Shown here: positions 33,793 through 46,088 of the stretch, piece by piece | How the letters are laid out: every line of letters starts with the position of its first letter | Position numbering within the stretch: position 1 is the first letter of the stretch | DNA from: Phymorhynchus buccinoides | Taxonomy: Eukaryota; Mollusca; Gastropoda; Neogastropoda; Raphitomidae | Length of the DNA stretch: 64,000 nucleotides | NCBI GenBank assembly: GCA_017654935.2 | Contig: CM065710.1 | Coordinates: 30,353,405-30,417,404 of the forward strand | Reading direction: 5' to 3' | Program-made: the position numbers and the translations under genes | Notes under the pieces: generated by a model | Database searches by the model: none | Told to the model about the DNA's origin: nothing | The model's input: the letters and a program-made list of their open reading frames with translations, nothing else

Positions 33793-34184
33793 GGTAAAGG
33801 TAAAGATGTGCCCCCCCCCCCCCCCCGCATTTCCCGGTTAATTGTATTTTTCCGTTTTTGCCTTTCTTACCATACATAAAGCTGTATTTTAGGAACATTT
33901 TTAGCTAATAACCTTTTGGGAATACTAACCCTATCCCTAGCCCTAAACCTAACCCTACCCCCCACTATGTACTGCAGTACACCGCGATTTGTCACATTTG
34001 TGGTTCGTTGCGTTTTCCCGTCTTATACGGGGGGGTTAGGGTTAGGGATAGGGTTAGTATTCCAAAAAGGTTATTAGCTAAAAATGTTCCTAAAATACAG
34101 CTTTATGTATGGTAAGAAAGGCAATAACGGAAAAATACAATTATCCGAGAAATGTAGGGGGGGTGGCACATCTTGACCTGTACC
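33793..34184 (-). mobile_element. Foldback element with telomere-like core (copy 2, perfect 8-bp TSD)
   Basis: Flanked by the identical octamer AAGATTTG (33785-33792 and 34185-34192). Ends are GGTAAAGGTAAAGATGTGCC and GGCACATCTTGACCTGTACC. The arms carry CCCTAA-type repeats on the left and TTAGGG-type on the right. The central loop is the reverse complement of that in copies 1 and 3, so this copy is inserted in the opposite orientation. Confidence 0.88.
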
Positions 34185-34192
34185 AAGATTTG

Positions 34193-34983
34193 TGATGGGC
34201 AAAATGAAGAAGGAAAAGAGAGAGAAAGGTTTTTCCTGTTTTCCTTCCCCCACCCCCCACCCACCCCCTCCCCCTTTTTTTTTTTCTCTTCCAAGTGCAA
34301 ATATACTTTTTGACGGGGTTGTGCGTGACCTGAACATATGTTTCTGGACATATTTTTTGGTGTGACCACTCTTGTGTTGTGAGGATGTTGCTTTGGAGTT
34401 GCATCAACCGGGGTGGGGGTGGGATGGTGGAGAGGTATGGGTTTTTTTCAAATCCTCGGTTGATTTTGTTGTTGTTGGTTCTTCTCTTTGTAAGCCAATC
34501 ATGTGATTCGAGGTAGATTCTTCTTTTTCGTAGCATGACATGTCTGGTTGGTTTTTTGTGTGTGTGTGTGAAAACATTCAAAAGATTGAAAGAAAGGGGG
34601 AGATTAAAAAGAGAGAGAGAAAGAAAAAGGAATCATTTGTGCAATCTCAAATTTCTTGATATTGTTTTTTGTTGTATTTTTCTTCCTTTTGCCGTTTTGG
34701 TTTCAGGGGTGGAGGCGGGGGGTGTCCCTTTTTAAGGGGATAAAACAAACTTGGTGAGGATTTTGAGTAGTAGTCTAGAGAGAGAGAGAAAGAGAGAATG
34801 TTAATTAATAATAAAATTAGCCCTATGAAAGGGAAGGGTTTTTTTGCGTGTGATTGGGGGAAGCTGGGGAGGTTTAGGCTTGAGGGCTTGGACCGCGCGG
34901 TGTGGCCGCTATTGGCCCGTTTTCAGTCTGTCCGCTTGTTAGAAGGGCGGGGCAGGGTAAGGTTAATTCATTCATTGCACAGC
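34193..34983 (+). other. Unassigned sequence
   Basis: Pyrimidine- and GA-rich stretches without a recognisable element or gene. Confidence 0.5.
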
Positions 34984-35652
34984 TTAACACTTCCGTGACG
35001 GGAACCTCCTATCGTAGGTTCAGCAGAACATCTCTATCTGCCGGGAACCTCCAATCGAAGGTCCAACGGTCTAAGGTACAAAACTGCCTACTATACCAGC
35101 GGACTTTTCTTGTTTGATTTCACAGTTACTTCCCTTGAATAGGCTTGAATAGTGAAGCGGAAATGGCGGTGTTAGTCGAAATTTGAGATTTTTGCACAGA
35201 AATGGTCAAAAATTAGAGGTCTGAGTGGCGAGGAGATTGGTTGCTCGAACTTGATGACGGAAGTAATGCTGGCAATCAGTCAGGTTTTGAGGATGAAAGT
35301 AGTGAAAATAATGTAAGTACTGATTAAATTGAACAGTGAGTGCCCAGTACGAGTACTCTAGAGTGAGACTGTGACAACAAAAAGTGTTGTTATCGGCAGA
35401 ATCGTTCGATCTCGTCGCTTAGTTCGATCTCGAAGTCAAGCAGCATGTCGGCTTTAAATCGTTCATGCAATATTTTCACAAAGCATAAAATTGAATTAAG
35501 CATCCATTTTTCAGAAAGTTTAGTGCATATCAGACTTCATTTAGGCTCTTAAACGTTTGATCACAAGCAGTTATTCCACAGTAATCTTTCCAGTGCAGCC
35601 TCAGGCCAGCACAGTGGTTTCACCGACGCAGTGCCAGTCACAATAGTGTTAA
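34984..35652. mobile_element. 669-bp TTAA-flanked element with TTAACAC ends
   Basis: Starts TTAACACTTCCGTGACGGG and ends CAGTCACAATAGTGTTAA; the termini are imperfect inverted repeats with TTAA on both sides. On the outside, 'tcattgcacagc' precedes the left TTAA, and 'ttattgcacagcttaac' follows the right end, so a roughly 20-bp flank is also duplicated. A short acidic serine-rich frame (about 35232-35318) is seen but no transposase domain. Confidence 0.5.
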
Positions 35653-37880
35653 TTTATTGCACAGCTTAACCCGCTCTTGTCTGGCTAGGGTCATCGACGC
35701 CTGTTCCCCACTGCCTCTTTTCTCTCCCAAATCTCCGCTTCGCTCGTCTCTTAGTAGTAGCAAGCCCTCTGACCTCGGCTCAGGAATAGTTGGGGGAAGG
35801 AAGGGTTCATTTTATCGTCGTTCCTTTTTTTTGTTGGTGTGCGGCGCGAAAGCCTGAAGACGCTATCTCGAAAGGAATCGAGGAGTCTGCTTAGTGCCTT
35901 CCGGCTATCGCTCGATATTATCATGATCAGTTTAGCTACTTAAATCCGGTTTTGTTTAAGTTTATTTGATAAGGTTTTGCTTTTTTGTTCAGTACTAATT
36001 ATGCATTGCGAGTGATCTATAGAACTCTCAAACCAAGAAAAGGTTTTCAATAGAGGTATATAATAAAAAAACCACCATTTAAGCAAAGCGAGATATTACG
36101 AGATCACTAGCTCTCCTTATCAATCCGTGGATTTAGGTTTTCGTTGTGCATTTCTCTGCCACAACTGTTTAACGCTAATCCGAAGGAAGGAAGGGCTGGG
36201 ATTAGGCCCATGGGTGCGATGTTTGAGGTCGTATGAAAAGGACGATGAAATGCTCAAGTAGTGATTATTATTATTTATGCCGAGGGACTCCATCGGGTTT
36301 AGCTGACAGGTCAATGGCGATTTCTTTACCATCCGGATCGAACACAAACCTCGCACGGGGATGATGCGTTGCAACTTTTTTGGGGGGAGGATGTTTTACC
36401 GTTCAGTTAGAATACGAACCTCACAGAGGTGCGCTAGATCATGCCTGGAGTGTAGTGGGGGGGGGAGGTTAGATTGACGATGAAAATCGATTAAAAAGAT
36501 TGTCTTACTGCGCGGAATCCGGTTGTCTGAGGTTGGGAGGAAAGAAGGCGAGAATTAGGAGCTGTCCCGGGTGTGACGGATGTTTGTTCACCTACAGCCG
36601 AAATCGCTTCCCAAATTCCATCTCGTATTGGGGAGCAGTGACAGGAACGGTTGAGGCAGCGTCAGTGTCGATGACGAAACGATTTGAGGGGCAGCGAATA
36701 ATTCAATGCCAACGCACAGGGTTGTCCTTGTTGACGGGACTATAATTGAAAAAATGAAAATAATTATTGTTGGGGTTGATGACGATAGTCGAGGTACGCT
36801 GCAGCGTTTGTGTCCATGATAAACTGACAGGGGGGGGAAGCGAATGGTGGCTTGCATGGCTTGAAAGATGGAGGCTGGTGGACCGCTTCTTCTCCTTCTC
36901 TTCTTCTCGTGTGGGCCGTTTGGGTTCCTTTTTGATAGGGGACACTAAAGAAGCTGTAAGGGCGTTAATTGATGCGGCCGCACGGCTCGGTGTTTGGCGG
37001 AAGGCTTCCTCACAAAAAGTGAAAGCGAGTTCTTACGGAATGGAAAGAATGCTCAGAAAATTAGGAATACTCATAAAGAAGGAAGTTGTTTGGACAAGAA
37101 AGGGGATATTAGGAGTCCTCAAAAAAAAAAGAAGTTTGAACTGAATGCTCGGAGTGTTCGGATAAAGTTGTTCTTTAGAGAAAGGAAAGCGGTTTTAGCT
37201 TGTGGGAAGTCTTTTTTAATTTTTTTATGAAAGGGGGTGAAGTTTGTATTGTAAATAATGATCTTGATAACCGTTTTAAATGACCCCAGTCTTTTAAAGA
37301 GGCGAATGAGAGCAGGTTGTGTGCGTGCACGATGACCTGAACAGACAGGACAGTGGAGTGTGCGTGTAAGGTTTTTGTGTAGAGAAAGGAGCATGGGGTT
37401 GCCGGGTTTTTCTACTGTTCAGATCTGTCGCCTGCCTTCAGTGCTCTCCCCCCCCCCCCCCCCCCCCCTAGTAGCACCCAGCTGTGGCACCATACAGCTG
37501 ATTTTTTTTTGTCTGCACGGGGGGAGGTATAATTTGGAAAAAAATCTGGAAACCATTTTGGTTGGTCATTATCATTAGAACAGGGGGGGGGGGGGGGGGG
37601 GGGATATGCTTGCCATAAAGATAGCTAGGTACTGGATGCAAGTTTAATGATGTCATTGACCAAAAACAGGTCCTTATGACATGGAGGCAATCCGAGGGTT
37701 GATTTAGCATGAAATTCAAGATAGCAAGGTAGTTAAGTGAGAAAAGGAGAAGAAGAAGAAAAAAAAAAGGATCAAAAACGTTTGCACAGATCGTGACCAT
37801 ACGCTTTGATTAATTGGAACGCTTTGTCGTGCGATTGCAGCGCTTGGAATCTTCGTTCGTGTTTAAAAAAAAAAATTTAT
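35653..37880 (+). other. Unassigned region
   Basis: No gene or clear mobile element found. There is a poly-C run at about 37448-37468 and a poly-G run at 37585-37603. ORFs of 60-125 codons occur but overlap on both strands and lack recognisable motifs. Confidence 0.5.
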
Positions 37881-38000
37881 AAGCGCTTTCTCACATGAAC
37901 TCGGTGCGCTTTACATTCATAACAATAATAATAATAATTGTACATTTATATAGCGCTTTACCTCAGATGAGCCCAAAGCGCTTTACAATCAATTTTTCAA
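37881..38000 (-). repeat. LINE-type 3' tail fragment
   Basis: On the minus strand the segment reads 'gattgtaaagcgctttgggc' and then 'gtaaagcgctatataaatgt' followed by (ATT)n. This is the typical 3' end of L2/RTE-like elements and their SINE partners. No coding part is attached. Confidence 0.5.
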
Positions 38001-39010
38001 CAAATAGACAACAAAAACAGCATTCAAGAATGACACCAACCAGCAACACACACACACACATTTAACAAGAAGGTTAAAGGCAAACAAATAGTTAATCACT
38101 AGAAAGTGAAATAAAACACGATGCTTGCACCACGCAACATTCTCTTCCTCGCGCACACACACACACACTTACGCATGCACGCACACATACACACACTGTG
38201 AATCTGCTAGCGGAGAAGTAGCAGCGTGCAACAGAAGTGGCGATTTAAATATTGTGTTGAGCTCTTGTCTGATTGGTCACAAAAAAAATATTATTTTAAA
38301 CAAACTTTAATGGACCAATCAACAAGGAACTTATTCACCCCCTACTAGTTCCGGACAGTTCGCCGCTTGCTCTGTGTTTAGCAAGAACAAAATGTCACGC
38401 GAAATATCGGCAATTGAAGGGGTTTTCTTAGACCGTTTTTGCCGATTTACGCTCACGCTAAACAGTCCGTGTGAGAGATAGATAGGAACAGGGGTAGAAA
38501 TCGCTTTTCGCCTTTTTTGGGGGAGGGAGGGGAGGGGGGAATAATAAATACAGCAAGTCGCGGAGTGGAGATGGATTTTAAAAACAATTTTAAAAAATAA
38601 TACGAAAATATTGAAAAGCCACGCTGCAGCTTTAGCGTTAGAGAGATTTTAGCAAGCAAGATAAAGAAAAAAATGTTTTGAAAAACAATGCTCTCATATC
38701 TATAAAGCAAACGATGATGATACTACTACGCCGCGCAGTTTGGCGTTGGATGAAGCGAAAGAGAGCGTGAGAAGGCTGGGTGGGATTAGAAATGTGTCCT
38801 GAACAAAACCAAAATCGTTCGGAGTTTTGATCTCTCCTCTCCATTTCTTAGCTTCCTCCACCTCTCCCCCCACAGAAAACCCGACGGAAATGTTAGGGCT
38901 TTTTTTGGTATTTCTTTAACTAATAATTTGGCTTTTGATTTTAATGTGATGGTTTTTAATTAATGGCTGGTTTTAATTAAATATCTGGGCTTTTTTTTTT
39001 TTAAAGAACG
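38001..39010 (+). other. Unassigned sequence
   Basis: CA microsatellite near 38150-38195; otherwise AT-rich and without recognised features. Confidence 0.5.
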
Positions 39011-39438
39011 AATGTGACCCAGCACCACAAAAGGGACGTTTAAGTCGCTGGGCTAGTTTCTCAGAACAGGCTTGCAAAGTCAAAAATCTTGTTTTAGAAA
39101 AATAATAATTTGAGTTATGGGTATTTTCGTGCTCTCTAACATCTCATCTTTCATATTTTTATAAAGGACGATCTTTGTTATGGTCTCTAAATACTCCAAA
39201 ATGTGCTTAAAAATTAGTAGGTTGATGCATTTTCTTCAGCTAGGCTAAACTTTAGACAGTGATCTCTCAAAATGGCCGACAGTCACCCTACCAACTTTAG
39301 ATGCTCATAACTCTTAAAAGGAAAAGTTACAAGAATGGTTCTGATGTCATTTGAAAGAGAATTGTCTGACGCTTTCAACTGCACCATTTTCTCAGAATGG
39401 TCATCTTAACACTTAATGTCCCTTTCCGGGTCACAGAT
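39011..39438. mobile_element. TIR element with TGTGACCC termini
   Basis: The left 'atgtgacccagcaccacaaa' plus 'agggac' and the right 'gtccctttccgggtcaca' are inverted. The interior matches 6726-6960 at the left. No ORF. Confidence 0.6.
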
Positions 39439-40255
39439 GTGATGGTGCATGGGGGAAGAACGGACATAAGTCCCAAAAAACCCACCCCACCAATTTGTTA
39501 TTTAGGGCATTTTTTGGTCTATTTGTGATGGTGCATGGGAAAAACTTACACAAGTCGCTCAGAATGTTTAGAGCAAAAGCCACAAATAGTCAACAACCCT
39601 CAAAGTATCAATTTTCTATTTAGGGCATATTTATGTTTATTGCTATGTATTCTTCAAGTATCCACAAGACAATTTTGAGTTATTTCTTTGTTTATTTGAT
39701 CGTTTTCTAAATCAAGTCAATAGAAACAAAGAGGCAAAATTGTATCTTTTATGCCCGATTTCTGCAAAGGATCTATCTCGAATGCCAAACTTCAAATAAT
39801 TATAAAATAAAAACTAGACAAGATAACTCAATTCAGTATTCTGTGTATTAACAAGGAATCTTTGCTCTACCTTGAAAAATTAATATCAATTTATGCCAAC
39901 ATTCCATTATGCCTGTTTGTCCCATGCACTGTCACATTTTTATGGATTCTACCAGTATTCACATCATGTAAAAGACCATTTTGAACGATTTCTTAGTTCA
40001 TGGTTTTAAAATCCAGTCAATAGAATCAAAGAGGCAACGTGCTGTCTTCTAAGCCCAATTTCTGCAAAGGATCGCCATCTCGGATGTCCAACCTCGAATG
40101 GCAGTGTCAAATCAAAGCTAGACAAAGATAACTCCATTCTGTGTCCTGGATGTTGGCTGGGAATCTGTTGCTTCATCTTGGTGTGAAAACGCTATCTCAA
40201 TTTATGCCAAAAGCTCCATTATGTCTGGTTTTCCATGCACTATCGCAAGTAATGA
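39436..40255. mobile_element. TIR element(s) with TGTGATGGTGCATGGG termini
   Basis: TGTGATGGTGCATGGG occurs at about 39437 and 39524, and its inverse (CCATGCACTGTCACA / CCATGCACTATCGCA) at about 39923 and 40230. This suggests one element nested in, or tandem with, another of the same family. Interior blocks such as 'agtcaatagaa-caaagaggcaa' occur twice. Confidence 0.5.
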
Positions 40256-40283
40256 AGGCTTTGATGGGGCTTTTAATTTTAAT

Positions 40284-40515
40284 GTAACCCTTTCACCGCC
40301 AGCCATATTTCAGCCAAGAATGTCCTTTAAATTTACCTGGGTAGAGAACAAAATCCATCTTCAGTATTGGGGAGTCTTCTGTGACATATATAAACTGTCT
40401 ATCCTTACTTCCCCAAAGTAAGACAATAGGGTCTTTGGATAATAGATGCTTTTTAGTGACATAGAAGTTAAATCGTAGTGGTGCTAAAGTGCGACTTTGG
40501 CGGTGAAAGGGTTAA
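40284..40515 (+). mobile_element. piggyBac-like MITE
   Basis: The body and right end (GGCGGTGAAAGGGTTAA) match the family at 1378-1621. The left end is GTAACCCTTTCACCGCCAGC, so the left TTAA has mutated. Confidence 0.75.
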
Positions 40516-41417
40516 TGGGCCACTCGCTACCACCAATGTCCTATCGCACACGCCTTGTAGGCATTTTCTCCCCCTTATTTTATTTTATTTTATTTTAAAA
40601 TTAGTGGCTAATGCATTATCAAAGCCAGTTACTTTTTGTTCAAAAAACGCAAAGAAGGGAATTTCATATCATTTTCATTACCCTTATTTTTAAAAATATA
40701 AATTAATCTTGCCTGCCCCCTCTTGTTGGTATACGTGTAATAATCATAATAATAATCCCATTTATCATTGAGATTTTTTTTTTTTACAACCGTGTTTCCA
40801 TTTCTCTTTTTTTTTGTCTGTGTGTTGTTGCAGTTAGTTTTATTTTGGAAAAAATGAGTCCGATCTGTTTGTAACATTCTCTGTTCTTTGAGAGAGAGAG
40901 AGAGAAGAAAATAGAAGGAAAAAAAAGAAAGTTTCCACACAAAAAAGAGAGAGAAAGAAGAGCATGGCAAAAAAAAAAAAGTTTTTCTGATGACGTGTCA
41001 GTTTAAAAAAAAAAAATGATCTTGATCATTAAAAAAAAAAGCGTATTGAGTGATATACATACATAATACAATTGATTTTCGTAACCAGAAGAAAAAAAAA
41101 AGAGAATGATGATGATGATGATTTTTAATTGGGGAATAATTGTAACGTACGTACTTATATGTGTGTAGCTTTGATTTTTTTTTTTTTTTTTGAGTATTTA
41201 TTATTATTATTATGCCAAGTGACAAGGAGCGATTGGTTGGTTGGTCGATGTATTATTACTAGACACCCCCCCTGTTCTGTCTAGCGGTCATGTGTTGTAT
41301 GGTGCACACTTTTTGACTGTGAGCGAACTCTTTGGACTTTTTAATCTTTCTCTTGTCTCTGTCTCTCTTTGTCTGTCTGTCTCTCTTTGTACCTCTCGGG
41401 GTCTCTCTTTCTTCGTA
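40516..41417 (+). other. AT-rich unassigned sequence
   Basis: Poly-A and poly-T tracts, (TTATT)n near 40578 and an ATG-rich (GATGAT)n at 41108. No gene recognised. Confidence 0.5.
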
Positions 41418-41549
41418 TTAAAGACCCACCACGTCACGTGTCAAAATCATTGGTTTTTCACGTGCTTTCCCTCTTATAGCTGGTAAGAAATCTTAAGAAA
41501 TCTTCCAAGCGTAAGAGGGAATGTGACACGTGACGTGGGGGGTCTTTAA
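41418..41549. mobile_element. Palindromic MITE with TTAA flanks (copy 2)
   Basis: TTAAAGACCCACCACGTCAC at the left and GTGACGTGGGGGGTCTTTAA at the right are near-perfect inverted ends including TTAA. The interior has 'ttccctcttatagc' and 'cgtaagagggaa'. It matches 31662-31797. Confidence 0.68.
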
Positions 41550-41560
41550 CGACTCCCCCT

Positions 41561-41563
<3 letters not shown>

Positions 41564-41631
<68 letters not shown>
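41564..41631 (+). repeat. (CT)n microsatellite
   Basis: About 68 bases of CT repeat 15 bases after the MITE at 41418-41549. Confidence 0.92.
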
Positions 41632-41634
<3 letters not shown>

Positions 41635-42256
41635 CTCGTTTTAGAGGCAATATACCATGCTTTGATTGGATGTTCATGCAACGTTCATACGGAATGACAG
41701 TGATCTTGGAAACAATTAAAATGGTCAATGTATACTTTCCTATCGTCTGGTGCTTATATCTTTTTTTGTCTCTCTCTGTGTGTGTGTGTGTCGTCTGGAG
41801 CAGGCGGAGTGGTGTGATGTCGCCTCGCCTTTTTCGCACGCCTTTTTTCTCACTAGCCGCAATCACTTCTTGCTATTGGGGCTTGGTCAAGTAGCACTTG
41901 TTCGCCGAGTAACAAAACAAACAAACTGAAAGTTGTTCAATATGGACATGCCGAAAACATTACCCCATCCAGATTTGTGTTTGGCGGGGTAATGGGATTT
42001 TATTTTGGTAAAGGTTTCAGAAAATCTATGAAAGTTTGCTGTTCTGACAACGTTTTCGCGCTGTATTTTTTTTCTCCAAATTTTTAATTAAAAAAAAAAA
42101 GTTTAATCCCCAATAAAGGACGCAAATATTCACTTTGTAAGAGTGAGAAGAATAGGGTAAGGATTTTACCCTAAGATAAAGGCCAGTCGTTTTGTTTTTG
42201 CAATTGTAAGTTGTATGCCTATTTTACAACACCACACGCAAACGGAAAGATGTCAG
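41632..42256 (+). other. Unassigned sequence
   Basis: No recognised gene or repeat except a short (GT)n at 41777-41791. Confidence 0.5.
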
Positions 42257-43057
42257 CAGACCTGTTTACCATTCCGGTTTAGCCGGAATTATTCCGGAAA
42301 TTTGCTAAAATTCCGGGTAAAATAGTAAATTCCGGGTGAACGCTGAAAATTCCGGATTTCGAAAAACCGTCTATTATTTGTTTCCGTTCGTAGGAAAAGA
42401 CGCAAGGGTTGACCGAAACGTGTACGTAACACGCTACGTCATCAGAAAAGGGGTTGTGATGGACGTCACATGTATTAAATGCTGCATTTTCATTGGTTAA
42501 AGGGGTGAAATAATGTTTTTATTTTGGTCGATCTATTTCGGGACTGAGCAAATGGTGGCCAGACTTTTACTGTCGATTCGAAGAGCTTTCCAGGCAGTTT
42601 TGTAATGGTAGAGATTGTAATTAGGGCTTGAAATGAGTCAATTTAGATTATATTATCACTGGAAAATACGATGATGTGAGAATTTTGAAGTTTTCAACGG
42701 AAAATTGATCGCGATGGCGCCGAGTTGCAACTTAGCATGCGCCGGTCCGCGGCCGAGTGATTTTTCTCTGTCCCATCGTGGACATTTCCAGGTATTTTGC
42801 TTTTTCCAGCTTGTTTTATACTAAAATTGACTAAGAATTAGTGACTGAATTTACTAATAAAACTTTTCTGGCAAAATTGAGCCAAGAAATCATCACAATA
42901 TTGAAAATCGACGCCGATGTTCGCGGAAAGGAGAAGAAGAAGAAACCGCTTTATCGCGAGTCGTGTACAGATCATGTGAATTCCGGTTTTTGTTATCAAA
43001 TTCCGGTTTTTTTGGTTGCAAATTCCGGGTTTTTCATTATAAGGGTAAACAGGTCTG
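42257..43057. mobile_element. 801-bp element sharing CAGACCTGTTTACC termini
   Basis: Starts CAGACCTGTTTACC and ends GGTAAACAGGTCTG, a 14-bp perfect TIR shared with the roughly 210-bp MITEs at 3529 and 19060. The interior is different, with repeated 'attccgg' words near both ends. The internal ORF (42841-43092) runs out of the element and shows no transposase motif. Confidence 0.65.
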
Positions 43058-43166
43058 TGTTAATGGGTGGAAACCTTTTTTCTGTATTGTGAAGCTTTAG
43101 ACTTAATAAATTTAGCCTTGTAGATTGTGGTTTCTAACTCATTTTGTGAAGGTCACAATTATGATC

Positions 43167-43556
43167 TACCATAAAAACTGGACTATAAGATGCACCTGTA
43201 TATAAGACGCAACCCTTAAATTGACAAAAGTATTAAGTATTTATTCACATATAAGCCGCACCAGTTTATAATCCGCAGGGAAAATCAAATGTGCACAAAG
43301 CAGCAGAAATATAGAAATGTACCTATCGGAACATGAGTATTTAATGCTCTGTCTCAGACACTTCAAGCATGATATTTGAATATCAATTACCAAAACCAGT
43401 TTTGAATCTCAAAATAGACTGAAGAATGTGGCCAGAAACAGATTTAATCATACTGATACATGCATAATGGGGGAAAATCCACATATAAGCCGCATCAGTC
43501 TATAAGCCGCGAGGAAAAAAAGTAGCGGCTTATACTATAGTCCGCATTTTACGGTA
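43167..43556. mobile_element. TIR element with ACCGTAAAATGCGGACTATA-type ends (copy 2)
   Basis: Left 'taccataaaaactggactat' and right 'tatagtccgcattttacggt' plus 'a' are inverted. Colinear with 30289-30682, including 'tattcacatataagccgcac' and 'gaagaatgtggccagaaaca'. Confidence 0.7.
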
Positions 43557-44184
43557 AGCGATTCATTGCCAAGCTTTGGGATGGAATATTGTTATTTAAC
43601 TAATTGGATATGAGATTCAGGCCTGCTCAGTCATTGTCTTCGATCTCCAATAATCAACCTAAGATTATAGGTTGGTAGGTAGGTTACTATCTTGTGAGTA
43701 AATATTACAACTGCTTTGTTGATCCGTGTCAATCGGACGGCTTTCGGTGAACGTAGGCTTGCTACTTGCCCACGCCGCTAATGCCACATGCACGCCAGTG
43801 AGTTTGTCTGCACGCACGCATGCACGTACGCACGCCTAAGCGCCTCATGCAAACGTCCCGTCAAGGCGACGACCAGAAGTGCTACTGATGTGTGACTATC
43901 TCTATGTCTGGATTGTGACCACGACTTTAGCACCATAATGAGGGCGCTCTAATCTCGATTGTGACGATGACTTTAGCATCATTAAATTATGATCGCTCTA
44001 GCTCTGTGCTTTTTTTAATTTCCCCAAGAGAAATTGAAAACATCCCTATTAATGCAAATTAATTGCTGATTTGCTACCAACTCGCTCTTGTGACATTTGT
44101 ATACAAATTTTTAAAAAGCAGTCGCTAGAAAGGTCTGGATGGCATGATACTTGATAGTTACTGTTGTGTAAAGTTGGATTGCGC
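43557..44184 (+). other. Unassigned sequence
   Basis: No recognised features. Confidence 0.5.
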
Positions 44185-44346
44185 TACAGTGGAACCTCCC
44201 TTATAAGACTCCCTCCCACATAAGACCTACTTATCTGAGACATTATCCTTTGTGAGTATTAACATTACCTCTCTTATAAGACCCCTCCCTTTAAGACCTC
44301 ATTTTGGTATGGTTTTTGAATGTCTTATAAGGGAGGGTCCACTGTA
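44185..44346 (+). mobile_element. mariner-like TA-flanked MITE (162 bp)
   Basis: TACAGTGGAACCTCCCTTAT at the left and AAGGGAGGGTCCACTGTA at the right, with TA at each end. This is the simple, unexpanded form of 21790-22532. Confidence 0.75.
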
Positions 44347-45621
44347 CTGTTTTGTAGTTTCTCGTAAGAGAACTATGTTGAAGTTTTTATTATGTATGCA
44401 CGCGCACGCACACACACTACCACACGCAAACACAACACACACACAATGAGAACATAAACACTTTGTTGAGTAAAACTAAATGCTGAGTAAGAAAAATCAA
44501 AGAGGTACAGCTGTTCATACAATTGTGATCTATTGATATTCTTACCTGACTAATAAAAAAACAAATCTGATCTCTATTATCTTAACGATCAAGAATTGAA
44601 GAAGAAAAAAACAAACACACCATTAAACTTTCCTCTTATGTATATATATATATATATATATATATAGCAGAACAAAAAAAGAAGAACAAAAAAAGAATGA
44701 AAACTAACAAGAAAGAATGTAGACTATTCCCAATATTTCGGCTTTTGGCCTTGGACGCGGGACAGACAGTAGAACAAACTTCATATATATATATATATGT
44801 ATAGTTTACTTTAATGAAACTTTTTTGTGTGTCCAATGTATGCGTTTGTGAACCTAAGAAACAAATTTACTTTAACTTTACGATTTTGTTCTGTGTTCTG
44901 AAAAGAAGAAAATAAAATAATGTGCTGATTTACTTTTTCTCCCAATGGGGGAGATAGACAATGCCTATGCAAAGACAGCTGTTTCGTCTTGTGAAAGACT
45001 CCAGTCTGCATGTTGGTCTGCAAAGAATGTCCACAGTGAATGTTCAAGCTGAGCTAGAAAACTTTCTACAAGAGAATGGTTGTCCTCTTTGCACTAGATT
45101 GAAAGTCCACAATAAATGCAGTTAATTCTTAGACATACTGAAAAGTCATTAGTCATAAGTTTCTTTATTGTCCATAACTGGCATTGTACAACGCACATGG
45201 AAACTTGTCTTCCACCGTGTCAAATAAGATGAGATATATCAAAGTAAAAATATGAAACATAAATTTACATTCAAACAAATATGTAACTCTCACACCACAC
45301 CCAATCATTCATCCGCTCTCCGCTATCTTGCTCACTCATCATGCAACCCACCACCACTTCCGCCTTCATTTTTTTTAACCTTTTCTTTTTTTCCTTTATT
45401 TCCTGGTTCCTTTTCTCTTTTTTTTTTCTTCCTTTTTTTTTCTTCCCCCCCCCCCCCCTCCCCTCACTCATCATTAGTGATCTCAGCACATTAAATAAAA
45501 TAGGGTCAACTTAACAAGGTTAAAACAAGACCAGATGAGGCCATTTTGTTGCCCAGTTCAACAAACGTTCGTTTTGCACTTTCTTTTGTACTCTTCATCC
45601 ATCGTTTTAATAAATCTCCTG
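44347..45621 (+). other. AT-rich unassigned sequence
   Basis: Includes CA repeats near 44405-44445, (TA)n at 44639-44665 and 44783-44798, and T/C-rich runs at 45370-45465. An AATAAA at about 45112 follows no recognised gene. Confidence 0.5.
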
Positions 45622-45772
45622 GGTCTGTATTCACGTCGAGATAGCATGAGACTTAGCATCATGCTAACTTAGAAGCTCTTCCAAAAGTCATATTAAATCC
45701 TATAGGACATTGGAAGAGCTTCTAAGTTAGCATCATGCTAAGTCTCATGCTATCTCGACGTGAATACAGGCC
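45622..45772. repeat. Near-perfect 151-bp palindrome
   Basis: Left arm 'ctgtattcacgtcgagatag' plus 'catgagacttagcatcatgc' is repeated inverted as 'gcatgatgctaagtctcatg'-complement to 'ctatctcgacgtgaatacag'. Arms of about 60 bp surround a loop of roughly 30 bp ('aaagtcatattaaatcctat'). It would form a hairpin in RNA or DNA and is probably a foldback MITE. Confidence 0.75.
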
Positions 45773-45906
45773 CAGGGCAAGTTGGTTCGATGGTTTTGTC
45801 ATCAAGCATAGAATAGAAATTTGTTTTACGTCCTCCGACCTGCCATCAAGTATGCTTTTGACTCAAAAATCAGATGCAAAAAAAGTTTTTACTTCGTTTT
45901 GGTTTA

Positions 45907-46088
45907 TACAGTGGAACCTCCCATATAAGACCTCCCATTATAAGACTCCCTCCCACATAAGACCTACTTCTCCGAGACACTGCCCTTGTTTGTAAGTATT
46001 AAAATTACCTCCCTTATAAGACAGACCCCTCCCTTCTAAGACCTCGTTTGGGATGATTTTTGAAAGTCTTATAAGAGGTTCCACTGTA
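45907..46088 (+). mobile_element. mariner-like TA-flanked MITE (182 bp)
   Basis: TACAGTGGAACCTCCCATAT at the left and AAGAGGTTCCACTGTA at the right, flanked TTTA-TA / TA-TAAA. Same family as 44185-44346. Confidence 0.75.

Noticed and set aside
35232..35318. Acidic Ser/Asp/Glu-rich frame as the N-terminus of a piggyBac transposase
   Set aside because: Too short and non-specific. No DDE/D catalytic domain in the 669-bp element.
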